Positions 1 through 7,650 of a stretch of DNA of 20,583 bases are shown here, piece after piece. A program made the position numbers and the translations under genes. Below the pieces are notes generated by a model. It was not told the origin of the DNA. It did no database searches and worked only from the letters and a program-made list of their open reading frames with translations. Source of the stretch: Nitrososphaera sp. UBA210 (GTDB lineage: Archaea; Thermoproteota; Nitrososphaeria; Nitrososphaerales; Nitrososphaeraceae); NCBI GenBank assembly GCA_002494895.1, contig DADA01000118.1, forward strand, positions 1 to 20,583. Reading direction: 5' to 3'. Within the stretch, counting starts at the first letter, position 1; each line of letters begins with the position of its first letter.

Positions 1-53
1 ATTTATGAGAATGAATTGTGTGTTGCATCGAAAGTACCAGGAGTTTCTAGTAG

Positions 54-1766
54 TTGGTTGATGTTATACCTCACGACGTTCTTATAATTGGCTCCGGCCT
101 GGCCGGACTTCGAGCAGCGATCGCTGCCGCGCTGGCCGACAACAAGTGCGACATCGCGGTCATCTCAAAGGTGCAGGTGATGAGGTCCCACTCTGTTTCC
201 GCAGAGGGTGGGACAGCGGCCGTGCTGTACGAGGAAGAAGGCGACAACCAGGAATCCCACATCTATGATACGATAAAGGGAAGCGATTTTCTTGCCGACC
301 AAGACGCTGCCGAACGTTTGGCGCGTAACATGCCTTTTGAAATATATCAGCTAGACCACTGGGGAATGCCGTGGTCAAGGAAAAAGGACGGAAGGGTCGC
401 GCAGCGAAAGTTTGGGGGATACTCGTTTCCAAGGGCGTCGTTTGCGCAGGATAAAGTGGGCTTTTATGAAATGCAGACTCTCTACGACACCTGCCTAAAG
501 TACGAAAATATCCACTTCTACAACGAGTGGTTCTGCACGTCGATACTACGCGAGAACAATGCATTCCAGGGCATCACAGCGATCGAATTAAAGACCGGGA
601 ACTTTACCATCTTCAAAGCGCCCGCGGGAATAATATGCACGGGCGGCGCAGGGAGGATCTACAGTTTCTCGACCTATGCCTTTTCTTCAACGCCTGACGG
701 ACTTGACATGGCATACCGTGCCGGGCTTGCGCTCAAGGACATGGAATTTGTGCAGTTCCATCCAACGGGCATCCTTCCATCAGGCATCCTGATTACTGAA
801 GGCGCCAGGGGCGAAGGCGGATATCTCGTAAACAGCTCTGGAGAAAGGTTCATGCAAAAGTACGCCCCGGGCAAGCTCGAACTCGCCCCGAGGGACGTGG
901 TTTCCCGCTCGATGATAAAAGAGATCCAGGAAGGAAGAGGGTTCAAACATGAGACAGGCGTTGACTGTCTAAAGCTAGATCTCACGCACCTTGGCGGGGA
1001 TCGAATCAAGGAAGTCCTTGCAGGGATAAGGGAGATTGGCCTAAAGTTCTCGGGGGTAGACATCATTGACGAGCCGATAGAGGTCAGGCCGGTCTGCCAC
1101 TACATGATGGGAGGTATCCATGCGGACGTTGATGGGGCGACCGAGCTGCCCGGTCTGTGGGCGGCTGGCGAAGCGGCTTGCAACAGCACACACGGCGCTA
1201 ACAGGCTGGGTGCCAACTCGACCTCCGAGTGCATCGTGTGGGGCAAGATAACCGGCGAACTGGCGGCGAGATATGCGCGCGAACACAAAGCGGCTTCTGT
1301 TCCGGAAGCGCAAGTATCGGAGGAGGAAAAGCGGATATACGATGGCATTTTCCGCGGCGCTGGCGGCGTCAATCCGTACGAAGTCAGAAAACAGCTGACC
1401 GACACCATGGACGACAAAGCGTATGTCTTTAGAAACGAGCAGGACCTTTCAGACGCGCTAAGAAAAGTCAGGGAATTAAAAGCTGCAATGTGGAAGCATG
1501 TGGACGACAAGGCAAAGGAATACAATACCAACTTTGTCAATGTAATGGAGATAGATTCGATGATAAGGACTGCTGAAGTCGTGCTTGTAGGCGCTCTGAA
1601 TAGGCGAGAATCCCGGGGAGCGCATTCAAGGACCGATTATGCCTACAGAGACGATGTTAACTTTCTAAAGCATACCCTCGCATATTTCGCGGGCGAAAGC
1701 GAGCCGAAAATGGCCTGGCATGCAGTCAAGTTTACGCGGTATGCGCCGGTGGAGAGGAAATACTGA
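54..1766 (+). CDS. sdhA: Succinate dehydrogenase flavoprotein subunit
   Basis: Catalytic subunit of complex II, oxidising succinate to fumarate on the cytoplasmic face and passing electrons through FAD to SdhB. The 570 residues match the family's length. Visible are the FAD-binding GSGLAG (13-18), the RSHS motif with His46 where FAD is normally attached covalently, HPTG with His236, EGARGEGG (249-256), Arg280 in the RDVV motif, His349 in the CHYMMGG motif, and a C-terminal RGAHSR motif. TTG at 54 is chosen because an in-frame stop lies directly upstream (51-53) and an AGGAG (39-43) sits 10 nt before it. First gene of the tightly packed sdhACDB operon; its promoter is probably at or beyond the left edge. 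Function is certain by motif; the start is very likely. Confidence 0.97.
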   Translation: MVDVIPHDVLIIGSGLAGLRAAIAAALADNKCDIAVISKVQVMRSHSVSAEGGTAAVLYEEEGDNQESHIYDTIKGSDFLADQDAAERLARNMPFEIYQLDHWGMPWSRKKDGRVAQRKFGGYSFPRASFAQDKVGFYEMQTLYDTCLKYENIHFYNEWFCTSILRENNAFQGITAIELKTGNFTIFKAPAGIICTGGAGRIYSFSTYAFSSTPDGLDMAYRAGLALKDMEFVQFHPTGILPSGILITEGARGEGGYLVNSSGERFMQKYAPGKLELAPRDVVSRSMIKEIQEGRGFKHETGVDCLKLDLTHLGGDRIKEVLAGIREIGLKFSGVDIIDEPIEVRPVCHYMMGGIHADVDGATELPGLWAAGEAACNSTHGANRLGANSTSECIVWGKITGELAARYAREHKAASVPEAQVSEEEKRIYDGIFRGAGGVNPYEVRKQLTDTMDDKAYVFRNEQDLSDALRKVRELKAAMWKHVDDKAKEYNTNFVNVMEIDSMIRTAEVVLVGALNRRESRGAHSRTDYAYRDDVNFLKHTLAYFAGESEPKMAWHAVKFTRYAPVERKY

Positions 1767-1767
1767 C

Positions 1768-2211
1768 TTGGAGAAGGTTTCAGATCGAAACAACCGTGAA
1801 GGAATTAAGGGCTGGCTAAACCCATCGCGGTATGGCTGGGAGAGGGTTTCATACTGGCTCCAGAGGCTCACAGGCGTCGGCTTGCTCGCCTACTTTGTAG
1901 CCCACATCTTTGAAACGAGCTCGCTTACCCAGGGACCTGACGCGTGGGCAGCCATGCTCGAGCTTACACAGACACCACTTGGCCACTTGATACTGCTGCT
2001 TGTAATCGGAATGAGCACCTTTCACTCTGTAAACGGCATTCGGCTTATCTTTACTCATGGCGGCAAGGGGCTGGGAAATCCTGGAAGGCCCGACTATCCT
2101 TATGACGCTGTTTCGCTGAACTACCGCCAAAAGTCCGGGATATGGATTGCGTTGATTCTTGCAGGAGTCGCGATGCTGTACGGCGCATCGGTCCTGTTCG
2201 GAGGCGAATAG
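1768..2211 (+). CDS. sdhC: Succinate dehydrogenase membrane anchor, cytochrome b subunit
   Basis: Membrane anchor of complex II that helps bind haem b and quinone. From TTG 1768 it has 147 residues with three hydrophobic helices (about 34-52, 71-95, 120-141). His46 in the first helix and His86 in the FHSVNGIR motif fit the conserved His positions of this family; the second is the usual haem-ligand context. The frame stays open upstream to 1720, but a start there would overlap sdhA heavily, while TTG 1768 lies one base after the sdhA stop with GGAGAGG (1751-1757) ten bases before it. Assignment rests on the His motifs, the helices and the position between sdhA and sdhB. Confidence 0.9.
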   Translation: MEKVSDRNNREGIKGWLNPSRYGWERVSYWLQRLTGVGLLAYFVAHIFETSSLTQGPDAWAAMLELTQTPLGHLILLLVIGMSTFHSVNGIRLIFTHGGKGLGNPGRPDYPYDAVSLNYRQKSGIWIALILAGVAMLYGASVLFGGE

Positions 2212-2214
2212 TGG

Positions 2215-2571
2215 ATGGCAATGCTTCGAGAGAGCCAGATCATGAAAATACACTACATTACGGGGCTTGGAGCTCTATTTGTCGTGGCGGTTCACATCAT
2301 GATGCGCCTGATTATGCCCTATGAGCTCAGCCTGCAATATGAAAATGTGATCGCGAATTACCACAACATTCCGTACGTGATTCTGCTCGAGTCGATCCTG
2401 GTACTCATAGCCATTCATGGATTTAACGGGCTGCGGGTGATCCTGCTTGAACTGCGGCAGAGCAAGGCCTGGGAGGACGGAGTGACTATTCTTACTATCG
2501 CAGCGATGATGGGAATTGTCGCATACGGAACGCGAACGATAATCATTGCAAATGGACTGGGGTTTGAATAG
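2215..2571 (+). CDS. sdhD: Succinate dehydrogenase membrane anchor, second subunit
   Basis: Second hydrophobic subunit of complex II, 118 residues with three predicted helices (about 14-34, 52-72, 88-112). His27 and the IHGFNGLR motif (His68) parallel the HSVNGIR motif of the preceding subunit, as expected for the paired SdhC/SdhD haem and quinone site. It starts four bases after the sdhC stop, with GGAGG (2200-2204) ten bases before the ATG. An alternative start at the internal ATG 2242 (Met10) would give a shorter cytoplasmic N-terminus. Its stop directly abuts the ATG of sdhB, so translational coupling is likely. The C/D labels are by position. Confidence 0.88.
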   Translation: MAMLRESQIMKIHYITGLGALFVVAVHIMMRLIMPYELSLQYENVIANYHNIPYVILLESILVLIAIHGFNGLRVILLELRQSKAWEDGVTILTIAAMMGIVAYGTRTIIIANGLGFE

Positions 2572-3414
2572 ATGACTGAACAGATGATCGAAAAGATAGA
2601 GACCTTGGAGAAAAAGAGGGACAGAGCGAAGAAAGAAAAAGAGCACGTGAGGAGCTCAGTCGTCCTCAAAATCTTTAGGGCAAATAGGGCCGCCGGCGAA
2701 AATCCACATTTTGATTCAATTGAAGTGCCGGTCCAGCGCTGGACTACGGTTCTGGACGCACTGTTGTACGCAAAACAGTACAAGGATTCGAGCATCGGCA
2801 TACGATATTCCTGCAGGATGGCGTCATGCGGATCCTGCGGCATGAAAATAAACGGAATCCCGCGCCTTGCCTGCTACACCAAGGTCTCGGAGCTCGAAGG
2901 AAGCACCATAACGGTCGAACCTCTTGCCAATTTTCCACACCTCCGCGACCTGGTCACCGACTTTACGCAGTTCTTTGCCCACCACCAGCAAATGCAGCCG
3001 TACGTCAGAAACGATGACAGCGACATGAAACAGACGGACACCTTGACAGAATATGTGCAGACGCCTGAGGACCTGGACAAATTCCTGCAGTTTTCGTATT
3101 GCATAAAGTGCGGGCTATGCTACTCGGCATGCCCGACTGTTGCCACTGACACAAAGTTTCCTGGGCCCCAGGCTCTTTCACAGGCCTATCGATACTTTAG
3201 CGATAACAGGGACACTGCACCAAAGGAAAGGATGGACATTGTAGACGACAGACACGGCATATGGCGCTGCCATTTCGCTGGATCATGCAGTTCGGTATGC
3301 CCAAAGGGCGTTGATCCAGCCCTAGGCATACAGCTCCTGAGGGGCCACCTCTTGGGATTCTCAAAGAATGAGAAAAAGATCGCTGAAAAGCAGGAAAGGC
3401 TAAAGCGAGACTAG
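2572..3414 (+). CDS. sdhB: Succinate dehydrogenase iron-sulfur subunit
   Basis: Electron-transfer subunit of complex II with all three cluster-binding sets. Cys81, Cys86, Cys89 and Cys101 form the plant-ferredoxin-type [2Fe-2S] site. Cys177, Cys180, Cys183 and Cys243 fit the [4Fe-4S] site, and Cys187, Cys233 and Cys239 the [3Fe-4S] site. At 280 residues it is longer than many bacterial homologues; the excess is mainly a highly charged Lys/Glu-rich helix at residues 1-27 before the ferredoxin domain, plus a charged C-terminal tail. The ATG follows the sdhD stop with no gap. The stop shares the CTAG at 3411-3414 with the stop of the convergent MIP18-family gene. Confidence 0.96.
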   Translation: MTEQMIEKIETLEKKRDRAKKEKEHVRSSVVLKIFRANRAAGENPHFDSIEVPVQRWTTVLDALLYAKQYKDSSIGIRYSCRMASCGSCGMKINGIPRLACYTKVSELEGSTITVEPLANFPHLRDLVTDFTQFFAHHQQMQPYVRNDDSDMKQTDTLTEYVQTPEDLDKFLQFSYCIKCGLCYSACPTVATDTKFPGPQALSQAYRYFSDNRDTAPKERMDIVDDRHGIWRCHFAGSCSSVCPKGVDPALGIQLLRGHLLGFSKNEKKIAEKQERLKRD

Positions 3415-3743
3415 GCCGCCGGCTTTGGCGGATACTTGCTGTCGTTGACCTGCTTGTTAATCGCGTCTGCCATGAAATGATTGCTCACCGCAACCTTTAC
3501 GTCGCTGATGCCGGGGAGCTTGTAGATGTTATCCCTCACGTCCTGCGCTATCTTGAAGCCGAAAACAGCGGGGCAGAAAGGGCTTGTCAGGTGCAAGTCG
3601 ACCTTGACGTTGCCAGAACTAATATCGACCTTGTCTATCAGCTCGAGCTCCATTATGGAAACTCCTATCTCGGGATCGACTACTTTGGTGAGCTCGTCAA
3701 AAATCTTGCGTCTCGTCTGCTGCAGTTGCTCTTCCTGACTCAT
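3411..3743 (-). CDS. MIP18/DUF59 family iron-sulfur assembly protein (PaaD/SufT-like)
   Basis: Small 110-residue protein of the MIP18 (DUF59) family, which helps mature or insert Fe-S clusters. Family marks visible are the DPE motif (23-25), the alternating beta strands after it, and TSPFCP with the conserved Cys57. A GTG at 3764 would add seven residues, but a TATA-like TTAAATAA (3766-3773) lies only 23-30 bp before ATG 3743, so transcription probably begins at this ATG and the longer form would overlap its own promoter. It is convergent with sdhB, the stops sharing four bases. The neighbouring [2Fe-2S]/[4Fe-4S] enzyme is a plausible client, but that is inference. Confidence 0.88.
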   Translation of the reverse strand: MSQEEQLQQTRRKIFDELTKVVDPEIGVSIMELELIDKVDISSGNVKVDLHLTSPFCPAVFGFKIAQDVRDNIYKLPGISDVKVAVSNHFMADAINKQVNDSKYPPKPAA

Positions 3744-3765
3744 GCGTAAAGATGAGGCTGGCACC

Positions 3766-3773
3766 TTATTTAA
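3766..3773 (-). promoter_or_regulatory. TATA box of the MIP18-family gene
   Basis: Reads TTAAATAA on the minus strand, centred about 26 bp from ATG 3743, the archaeal TATA-to-transcription-start distance. This implies a leaderless mRNA and decides the start codon. Confidence 0.65.
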
Positions 3774-3852
3774 CCACTCCTGTCTGTATGGTCTCTAATG
3801 CAGAAGTCCGATCGAAATCAGAATATCGATTCTTCGTAACTGGCCGTCGAAT

Positions 3853-4284
3853 CTAAATTTGTCTCGGCTTCACTGCACCGGCAGTCTTTGCGGATCCTAT
3901 TCCCTTTGCCACTCCTAGCCCCAATATCACATGCCCAAAGAATAATCCAACAACAGGACCGGGAAAAGCTATGATACTATGGTCTCCCAAAAAGGGCGCT
4001 AGGTGTATAGTGTAGATGATACCGGCTGCAGTTAGCAATCCTGCCAGCAGGTATGACCTATGCCTCCACGACACGATAAATGCCGCTACGGATAAGGCAA
4101 GAGCGATTAGACCGGGCATGTGACTAGTACTCAGGCCGCCTAAATGACTCGCGGCGAGGTCAGCATGTCCCTTCATTCCCGTTCCCATGCCACTTATCAT
4201 ATTGTCTCCGATCATTCCGAAAACAGCCAAGGCAAGAGCTATCCCTGCGAATACCTGTGCAATTACGAGACTAGTGTCTGCCAT
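3853..4284 (-). CDS. Four-helix membrane protein with Met/His-rich loop, function unknown
   Basis: Unrecognised integral membrane protein of 143 residues. Hydrophobic stretches lie at about 6-26, 57-73, 78-95 and 108-128. The loop between helices 1 and 2 is short on charge and rich in Met and His (Met29, Met33, Met37, His40, His47, His55, Met56), with more His at 94, 102 and 118 near membrane edges. This could bind a soft metal such as copper, but there is no family match to support it. The frame extends to 4320, but ATG 4284 is preferred because a strong TATA-like run (4302-4313) lies 18-29 bp before it. A palindrome sits just upstream of that TATA. Confidence 0.75.
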   Translation of the reverse strand: MADTSLVIAQVFAGIALALAVFGMIGDNMISGMGTGMKGHADLAASHLGGLSTSHMPGLIALALSVAAFIVSWRHRSYLLAGLLTAAGIIYTIHLAPFLGDHSIIAFPGPVVGLFFGHVILGLGVAKGIGSAKTAGAVKPRQI

Positions 4285-4301
4285 GTCCCACACTGCGGCA
4301 C

Positions 4302-4313
4302 TATTTATTTTAA
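4302..4313 (-). promoter_or_regulatory. TATA box of the four-helix membrane protein gene
   Basis: Minus strand reads TTAAAATAAATA. Its centre is about 24-26 bp from ATG 4284, consistent with leaderless transcription and with rejecting the longer frame from 4320. Confidence 0.65.
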
Positions 4314-4319
4314 CGATCA

Positions 4320-4334
4320 CGTAACATAGTTACG
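4320..4334. promoter_or_regulatory. Perfect inverted repeat upstream of a TATA box, candidate operator
   Basis: CGTAAC-ATA-GTTACG is a perfect palindrome with 6-bp arms and a 3-bp centre. It lies just upstream of the TATA box (4302-4313) of the membrane protein gene, where a dimeric activator or repressor could act. No second copy was noticed in the window. Operator function is inferred from position and symmetry only. Confidence 0.4.
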
Positions 4335-4373
4335 CCACCCACTCACGTGCTACCAGTATTAACCACTGCAGAA

Positions 4374-4664
4374 TCAGAGGAAGAAAACATGCGCATTGGA
4401 ATACTCGGCTGGCACGACCTTTGAGACTTCTCTGCCGACCTGACCCCTGTCGGATTCAGCAACGGGCTCGATCAGATCCTTTGTTATGACATCCTTCTTT
4501 TGGCCGGAAAAGTACCCCAGGACGACGACAAAGCGCGCGCTGCCTCCTTCGTGAGAACAGAGATACAACAGTTCTCTTCCACCGTGCGGAATGGTGCTGC
4601 ACCCAGAAAGGTCCGCAGGATATTCTATCAGGTGTGGTGATCTCGACGCCAGAGCGGATTCCAT
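4374..4664 (-). CDS. Hypothetical protein
   Basis: Unrecognised frame of 96 residues from ATG 4664. The sequence alternates hydrophobic and polar residues as in a small beta-rich soluble protein (strands near 32-36 and 43-51), has no membrane segment, and ends in hydrophobic HVFFL. The frame remains open and protein-like for about 20 further codons upstream (to about 4730) without a normal start codon except TTG 4679. An AT-rich block at 4748-4766 could serve as its promoter, giving an untranslated leader of some 60 bases. Start and reality are therefore uncertain. It is divergent from argH and upstream of the membrane protein gene. Confidence 0.5.
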   Translation of the reverse strand: MESALASRSPHLIEYPADLSGCSTIPHGGRELLYLCSHEGGSARFVVVLGYFSGQKKDVITKDLIEPVAESDRGQVGREVSKVVPAEYSNAHVFFL

Positions 4665-4750
4665 GCCCCTGATTGGCAAAACGGTATAACAGACGGCTAG
4701 CTCATGGCTGTTTACAAACAGATTGATTGAAGTTAGCTTGCATTTGCGAT

Positions 4751-4766
4751 AAAATATTAAATTAAA
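4751..4766 (+). promoter_or_regulatory. TATA region of argH (possibly bidirectional)
   Basis: AT-only run AAAATATTAAATTAAA centred about 30 bp before the argH ATG, giving a leader of a few bases at most. On the other strand it reads as TTTAATTTAATATTTT and may also serve the divergent hypothetical gene. Confidence 0.55.
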
Positions 4767-4789
4767 CCACCAGTAATGCACAGTGTTAC

Positions 4790-6274
4790 ATGTACAGGTC
4801 TCGGCCCAAGGGAACCCTGGATGATGACGCGCTTCAGTTTCTCTCTTCAATAGAGCATGATCAGTCGATCCTGTACTACGACATCGTGGGAAGCGAGGCA
4901 CATTCGATAATGCTGCACAGCATGGGCCACCTGACCCCGAATGAGCTGAAAAAGATCCTCACGGCGCTGGAAAGTGCAAGGAAGAATCCGGAAAAGATCG
5001 ATACCAGGGGATTTGAAGACATTCATGAAGCGATCGAGGCATTTGTCATCAAATACGCTGGCGTCGAAGCAGGCGGAAAAATGCATAGCGCCAGATCGCG
5101 AAATGACCAGGTTGTGCTCGATCTTCGGATGAAGATCCGCGATGACATCAACGACATTTGCGCAGCGCTGGCCGATCTTCTGGAAGGCTTACTGGAAAAG
5201 GCAGATGAAACCAAGCAGGTGCCGATGCCGATGTACACGCACCTGCAGCAGGGCCAGATAGGGACGTTTTCGCATTTCCTGCTGTCGTATGTGTCAACTC
5301 TCATCCGGGACATGGAACGGCTTTATCTTTGCTACCAGAGGATAAACCAGTCACCGCTAGGTGCGTGCGCCATCGGAGGCACTACGATTCCCATTGACAG
5401 AAAGGAGACCGCAGTCGCGCTGGGCTTTGATTCGATCGTCAGGAATTCCATAGACGCGACCAGCTCGCGGGACGTTTTTCTAGAATACGTTGCGACGCTT
5501 TCAATAATGGCATCATCACTTGGACGGATCGCGGAGGACTTTATCATCTGGTCAACGACAGAGTTCGGTTACATCGAGCTTGCCGATCGCTACAGCTCGA
5601 CATCAAGCGCTATGCCGCAAAAGAAAAATCCTGACCCTCTTGAGCTGGTCCGCGCGAAATCCGCTTCGATTGCAGGCAACCTGGTCACAATGCTGGGAAT
5701 AATCAAGGCACTCCCATCTGGATATAGTCGCGACATGCAGGATATCAAACCCGAGGCACTGGCGGCATCAGCAAGAACGCTAGCCGTGCTCAAGACAATG
5801 AATGGCGTTGTGAGGTCAACGCAGGTGAACAAAGAGAGGATGCATCAGGCTGCAAAGTCAAGCTACGCAGTAGCGCTTGATATTGCTGAGCAACTTGTGA
5901 TAAAGAAAAAGATTCCTTTCAGATTGGCGCACAAGATCGTTGGCAATATCGTTAGCGTTGCGGTGTCAAAGGGAGATATTCCTCTTGCTGATTTGGGGGG
6001 AAGCGATATTGCCAAGGCGATCAAGGATCTGAAACTTGAACTTGACCCAAAGGACATTGAAAAGACAATCAAGGAAATGACTCCGGAGAAATCCCTCCAA
6101 CTTCGGAGGTCCGTAGGCTCCCCTCACCTGTCAGAGCAAGAGGAAATGATAAAGATGATGTCTCAAGTTACGCAGAACTACAAGATCGGAATACAGAAGA
6201 GGATCAAGATGGTGCAGGGCTCTTTTGAAGGTCTGGCAAAGTCCGTTGAAAAATACACGAAATCTTCACGATAA
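4790..6274 (+). CDS. argH: Argininosuccinate lyase
   Basis: Last step of arginine synthesis, splitting argininosuccinate into arginine and fumarate. The 494-residue protein belongs to the fumarase/aspartase superfamily. Its three conserved regions are visible: SARSRNDQ (100-107), THLQ with the general-acid/base His (150-153), and the mobile signature loop SSTSSAMPQKKNPDP (269-283) with the catalytic Ser and Lys/Asn ligands. It is slightly longer than most bacterial ArgH proteins; the extra length is a basic C-terminal tail. ATG 4790 is 24-39 bp after an AT-only TATA run. It stands just ahead of the lysine cluster, whose LysW carrier and LysK hydrolase are known in other archaea to serve arginine synthesis as well. 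Confidence 0.96.
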   Translation: MYRSRPKGTLDDDALQFLSSIEHDQSILYYDIVGSEAHSIMLHSMGHLTPNELKKILTALESARKNPEKIDTRGFEDIHEAIEAFVIKYAGVEAGGKMHSARSRNDQVVLDLRMKIRDDINDICAALADLLEGLLEKADETKQVPMPMYTHLQQGQIGTFSHFLLSYVSTLIRDMERLYLCYQRINQSPLGACAIGGTTIPIDRKETAVALGFDSIVRNSIDATSSRDVFLEYVATLSIMASSLGRIAEDFIIWSTTEFGYIELADRYSSTSSAMPQKKNPDPLELVRAKSASIAGNLVTMLGIIKALPSGYSRDMQDIKPEALAASARTLAVLKTMNGVVRSTQVNKERMHQAAKSSYAVALDIAEQLVIKKKIPFRLAHKIVGNIVSVAVSKGDIPLADLGGSDIAKAIKDLKLELDPKDIEKTIKEMTPEKSLQLRRSVGSPHLSEQEEMIKMMSQVTQNYKIGIQKRIKMVQGSFEGLAKSVEKYTKSSR

Positions 6275-6321
6275 TCGCTTTTATTCTCGTGCTGACGCCG
6301 ATTTCCTTTCAAATGCGCTCT

Positions 6322-6346
6322 TTGTTTCACGTTCAGAGCGAAACAA
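6322..6346. promoter_or_regulatory. Inverted repeat between argH and lysS, candidate operator
   Basis: TTGTTTC and GAAACAA form perfect 7-bp arms with an 11-bp spacer, about 35 bp upstream of the lysS TATA box. It has no T-tract after it, so it is more likely a regulator site than a terminator. Amino-acid-responsive Lrp-type control would make sense, but no regulator is identified here. Confidence 0.35.
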
Positions 6347-6380
6347 GTCGCTGATATTCGCTGTTTTAGTTGCGATAAGG

Positions 6381-6390
6381 TTTATATCTT
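6381..6390 (+). promoter_or_regulatory. TATA box of the lysine cluster
   Basis: TTTATATCTT, centred about 33 bp before the lysS ATG (6419), predicting a leader of roughly 5-10 bases. The following lysW, lysX and lysK genes are tightly spaced and probably share this promoter. Confidence 0.6.
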
Positions 6391-6418
6391 ATCCGAAAGT
6401 AGTTAAAAGTCGCTTCAA

Positions 6419-7642
6419 ATGTCGCTAAAAACAGACGATCCGAACCACTATGCGCACCAGTATAACTGGATGGCCGAAAATGGTCAGCGTGAAAAAAGAA
6501 TAAGGATTCTGGACAGCACCTTAAGGGAGGGCGAGCAACACCCTGGCGTTTCGTTCACCATCAAGCAAAGGATCCAGATCGCATGGATGTTGGACTCTTT
6601 CGGAGTGGACCAGATCGAGATAAGCCCCGTGGTTTCGCCGGATCATGCGGAGGCCACCAAGACAATAATCAAGCAGGGGCTCAGGGCCGACATCGTCGCC
6701 CACACCCGGGCTATCAAATCCGACGTCGACATTGCAATCAGCACCGGCGCGACATGGGTGGCGACATACATGGGCATTTCAGACATCCACCTGTCTGCGA
6801 AACTAAAGATATCGCGCGAGGAGGCCAAGACTAGGGCACTTGAAGTGGCAGACTACATCAAGGCCCACGGATTAAAATCAAGGTTTACAATGGAAGACGC
6901 AAGCAGAACAGAACCCGCGTTTCTTATCGAAATGTGCAAAGAAATGAACAAGCGCGGCATAGAGAGAATAAGCATTCCCGATACGGTAGGCATCATGCGT
7001 CCACGGGGCATGTACAACCTAGTAAAGATGGTGAATGATAGCATCGACAGGTCAAAGACTTCACTCGATGTACACTGCCACAATGACATTGGGCTTGCGC
7101 TTGCAAACGCGCTGTCAGGCTGCGAAGGAGGAGCTGACCAGATCCATACCACGATAGACGGCTTTGGCGAGCGAACTGGAATTCCGAGCCTGGCTGAAAC
7201 CGCTGTGGCCCTTACGCTTGTCTACAGGTCAAACAACGACCTAAGGCTTCACATGCTTAGAGACCTTTCTCGAACCATTTCTGAATACACGACCCTGCCG
7301 GTGCCCGAATCAAAACCGGTAGTCGGTGACAGCGCATACAAGCACAAGGCCGGAACGCATCTTGCGGCGATACTGAGGAACCCTGCTGCGTACGAGATAA
7401 TTGAGCCAAAGATAGTGGGCAACAGGCGCAAGATAGTCTTTGGAGAGCTTGCGGGAAAGAACGGCGCCGCATACCTGCTATCGCTGCTCGGGCTGGAAAC
7501 GGGGAAACACGAGGCCGAAACGCTGGCCAAGGGGCTTAAGGAATTGCGGATGGGCGACATACTTGAACTCTATCTCGATGACCGGCTCGAGAGAAAGATA
7601 CTTAATGACGCGCCCGTAAAGGTTAGTCCAACAAAGGAGTAG
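6419..7642 (+). CDS. lysS: Homocitrate synthase (LysS family)
   Basis: Condenses acetyl-CoA with 2-oxoglutarate to homocitrate, the entry step of the alpha-aminoadipate (AAA) lysine pathway. It has 407 residues. The DRE-TIM barrel motif LDSTLREGEQ (31-40), the metal-binding HCHND (219-223) and a DGFGER motif typical of isopropylmalate/homocitrate synthases are present. It lacks the long C-terminal LeuA regulatory domain, having only about 40 residues after the GTHLA-containing region. Homocitrate synthase is preferred over 2-isopropylmalate or citramalate synthase because lysW, lysX and lysK follow directly. The ATG is about 30 bp after a TATA box. Confidence 0.88.
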   Translation: MSLKTDDPNHYAHQYNWMAENGQREKRIRILDSTLREGEQHPGVSFTIKQRIQIAWMLDSFGVDQIEISPVVSPDHAEATKTIIKQGLRADIVAHTRAIKSDVDIAISTGATWVATYMGISDIHLSAKLKISREEAKTRALEVADYIKAHGLKSRFTMEDASRTEPAFLIEMCKEMNKRGIERISIPDTVGIMRPRGMYNLVKMVNDSIDRSKTSLDVHCHNDIGLALANALSGCEGGADQIHTTIDGFGERTGIPSLAETAVALTLVYRSNNDLRLHMLRDLSRTISEYTTLPVPESKPVVGDSAYKHKAGTHLAAILRNPAAYEIIEPKIVGNRRKIVFGELAGKNGAAYLLSLLGLETGKHEAETLAKGLKELRMGDILELYLDDRLERKILNDAPVKVSPTKE

Positions 7643-7650
7643 ATATTGCA

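Noticed and set aside
160..564. Minus-strand frame of 134 codons inside sdhA, and similar long antisense frames in sdhB, lysS, cytochrome b and amt
   Set aside because: Arg/Ser/Pro-rich translations typical of the non-coding strand of GC-rich third-position genes; the sense strand carries clear conserved motifs.
1720..1767. Upstream start of sdhC inside sdhA
   Set aside because: The 16 extra residues overlap the well-defined sdhA C-terminus. TTG 1768 has a good ribosome-binding sequence and the usual SdhC length.
4773..4789. GTAA-N9-TTAC inverted repeat before argH
   Set aside because: Arms of only four bases in an AT-rich region, expected by chance; it lies downstream of the TATA box.
4665..4901. 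Longer version of the minus-strand hypothetical gene, from 4901
   Set aside because: It would run through the argH promoter and the first 37 codons of argH, and the added sequence is rich in Cys, Trp and Pro as in a shadow frame.
6225..6428. 67-codon plus-strand frame between argH and lysS
   Set aside because: It overlaps the argH end and runs through the lysS TATA box; the product is of low-complexity shadow type with no promoter of its own.
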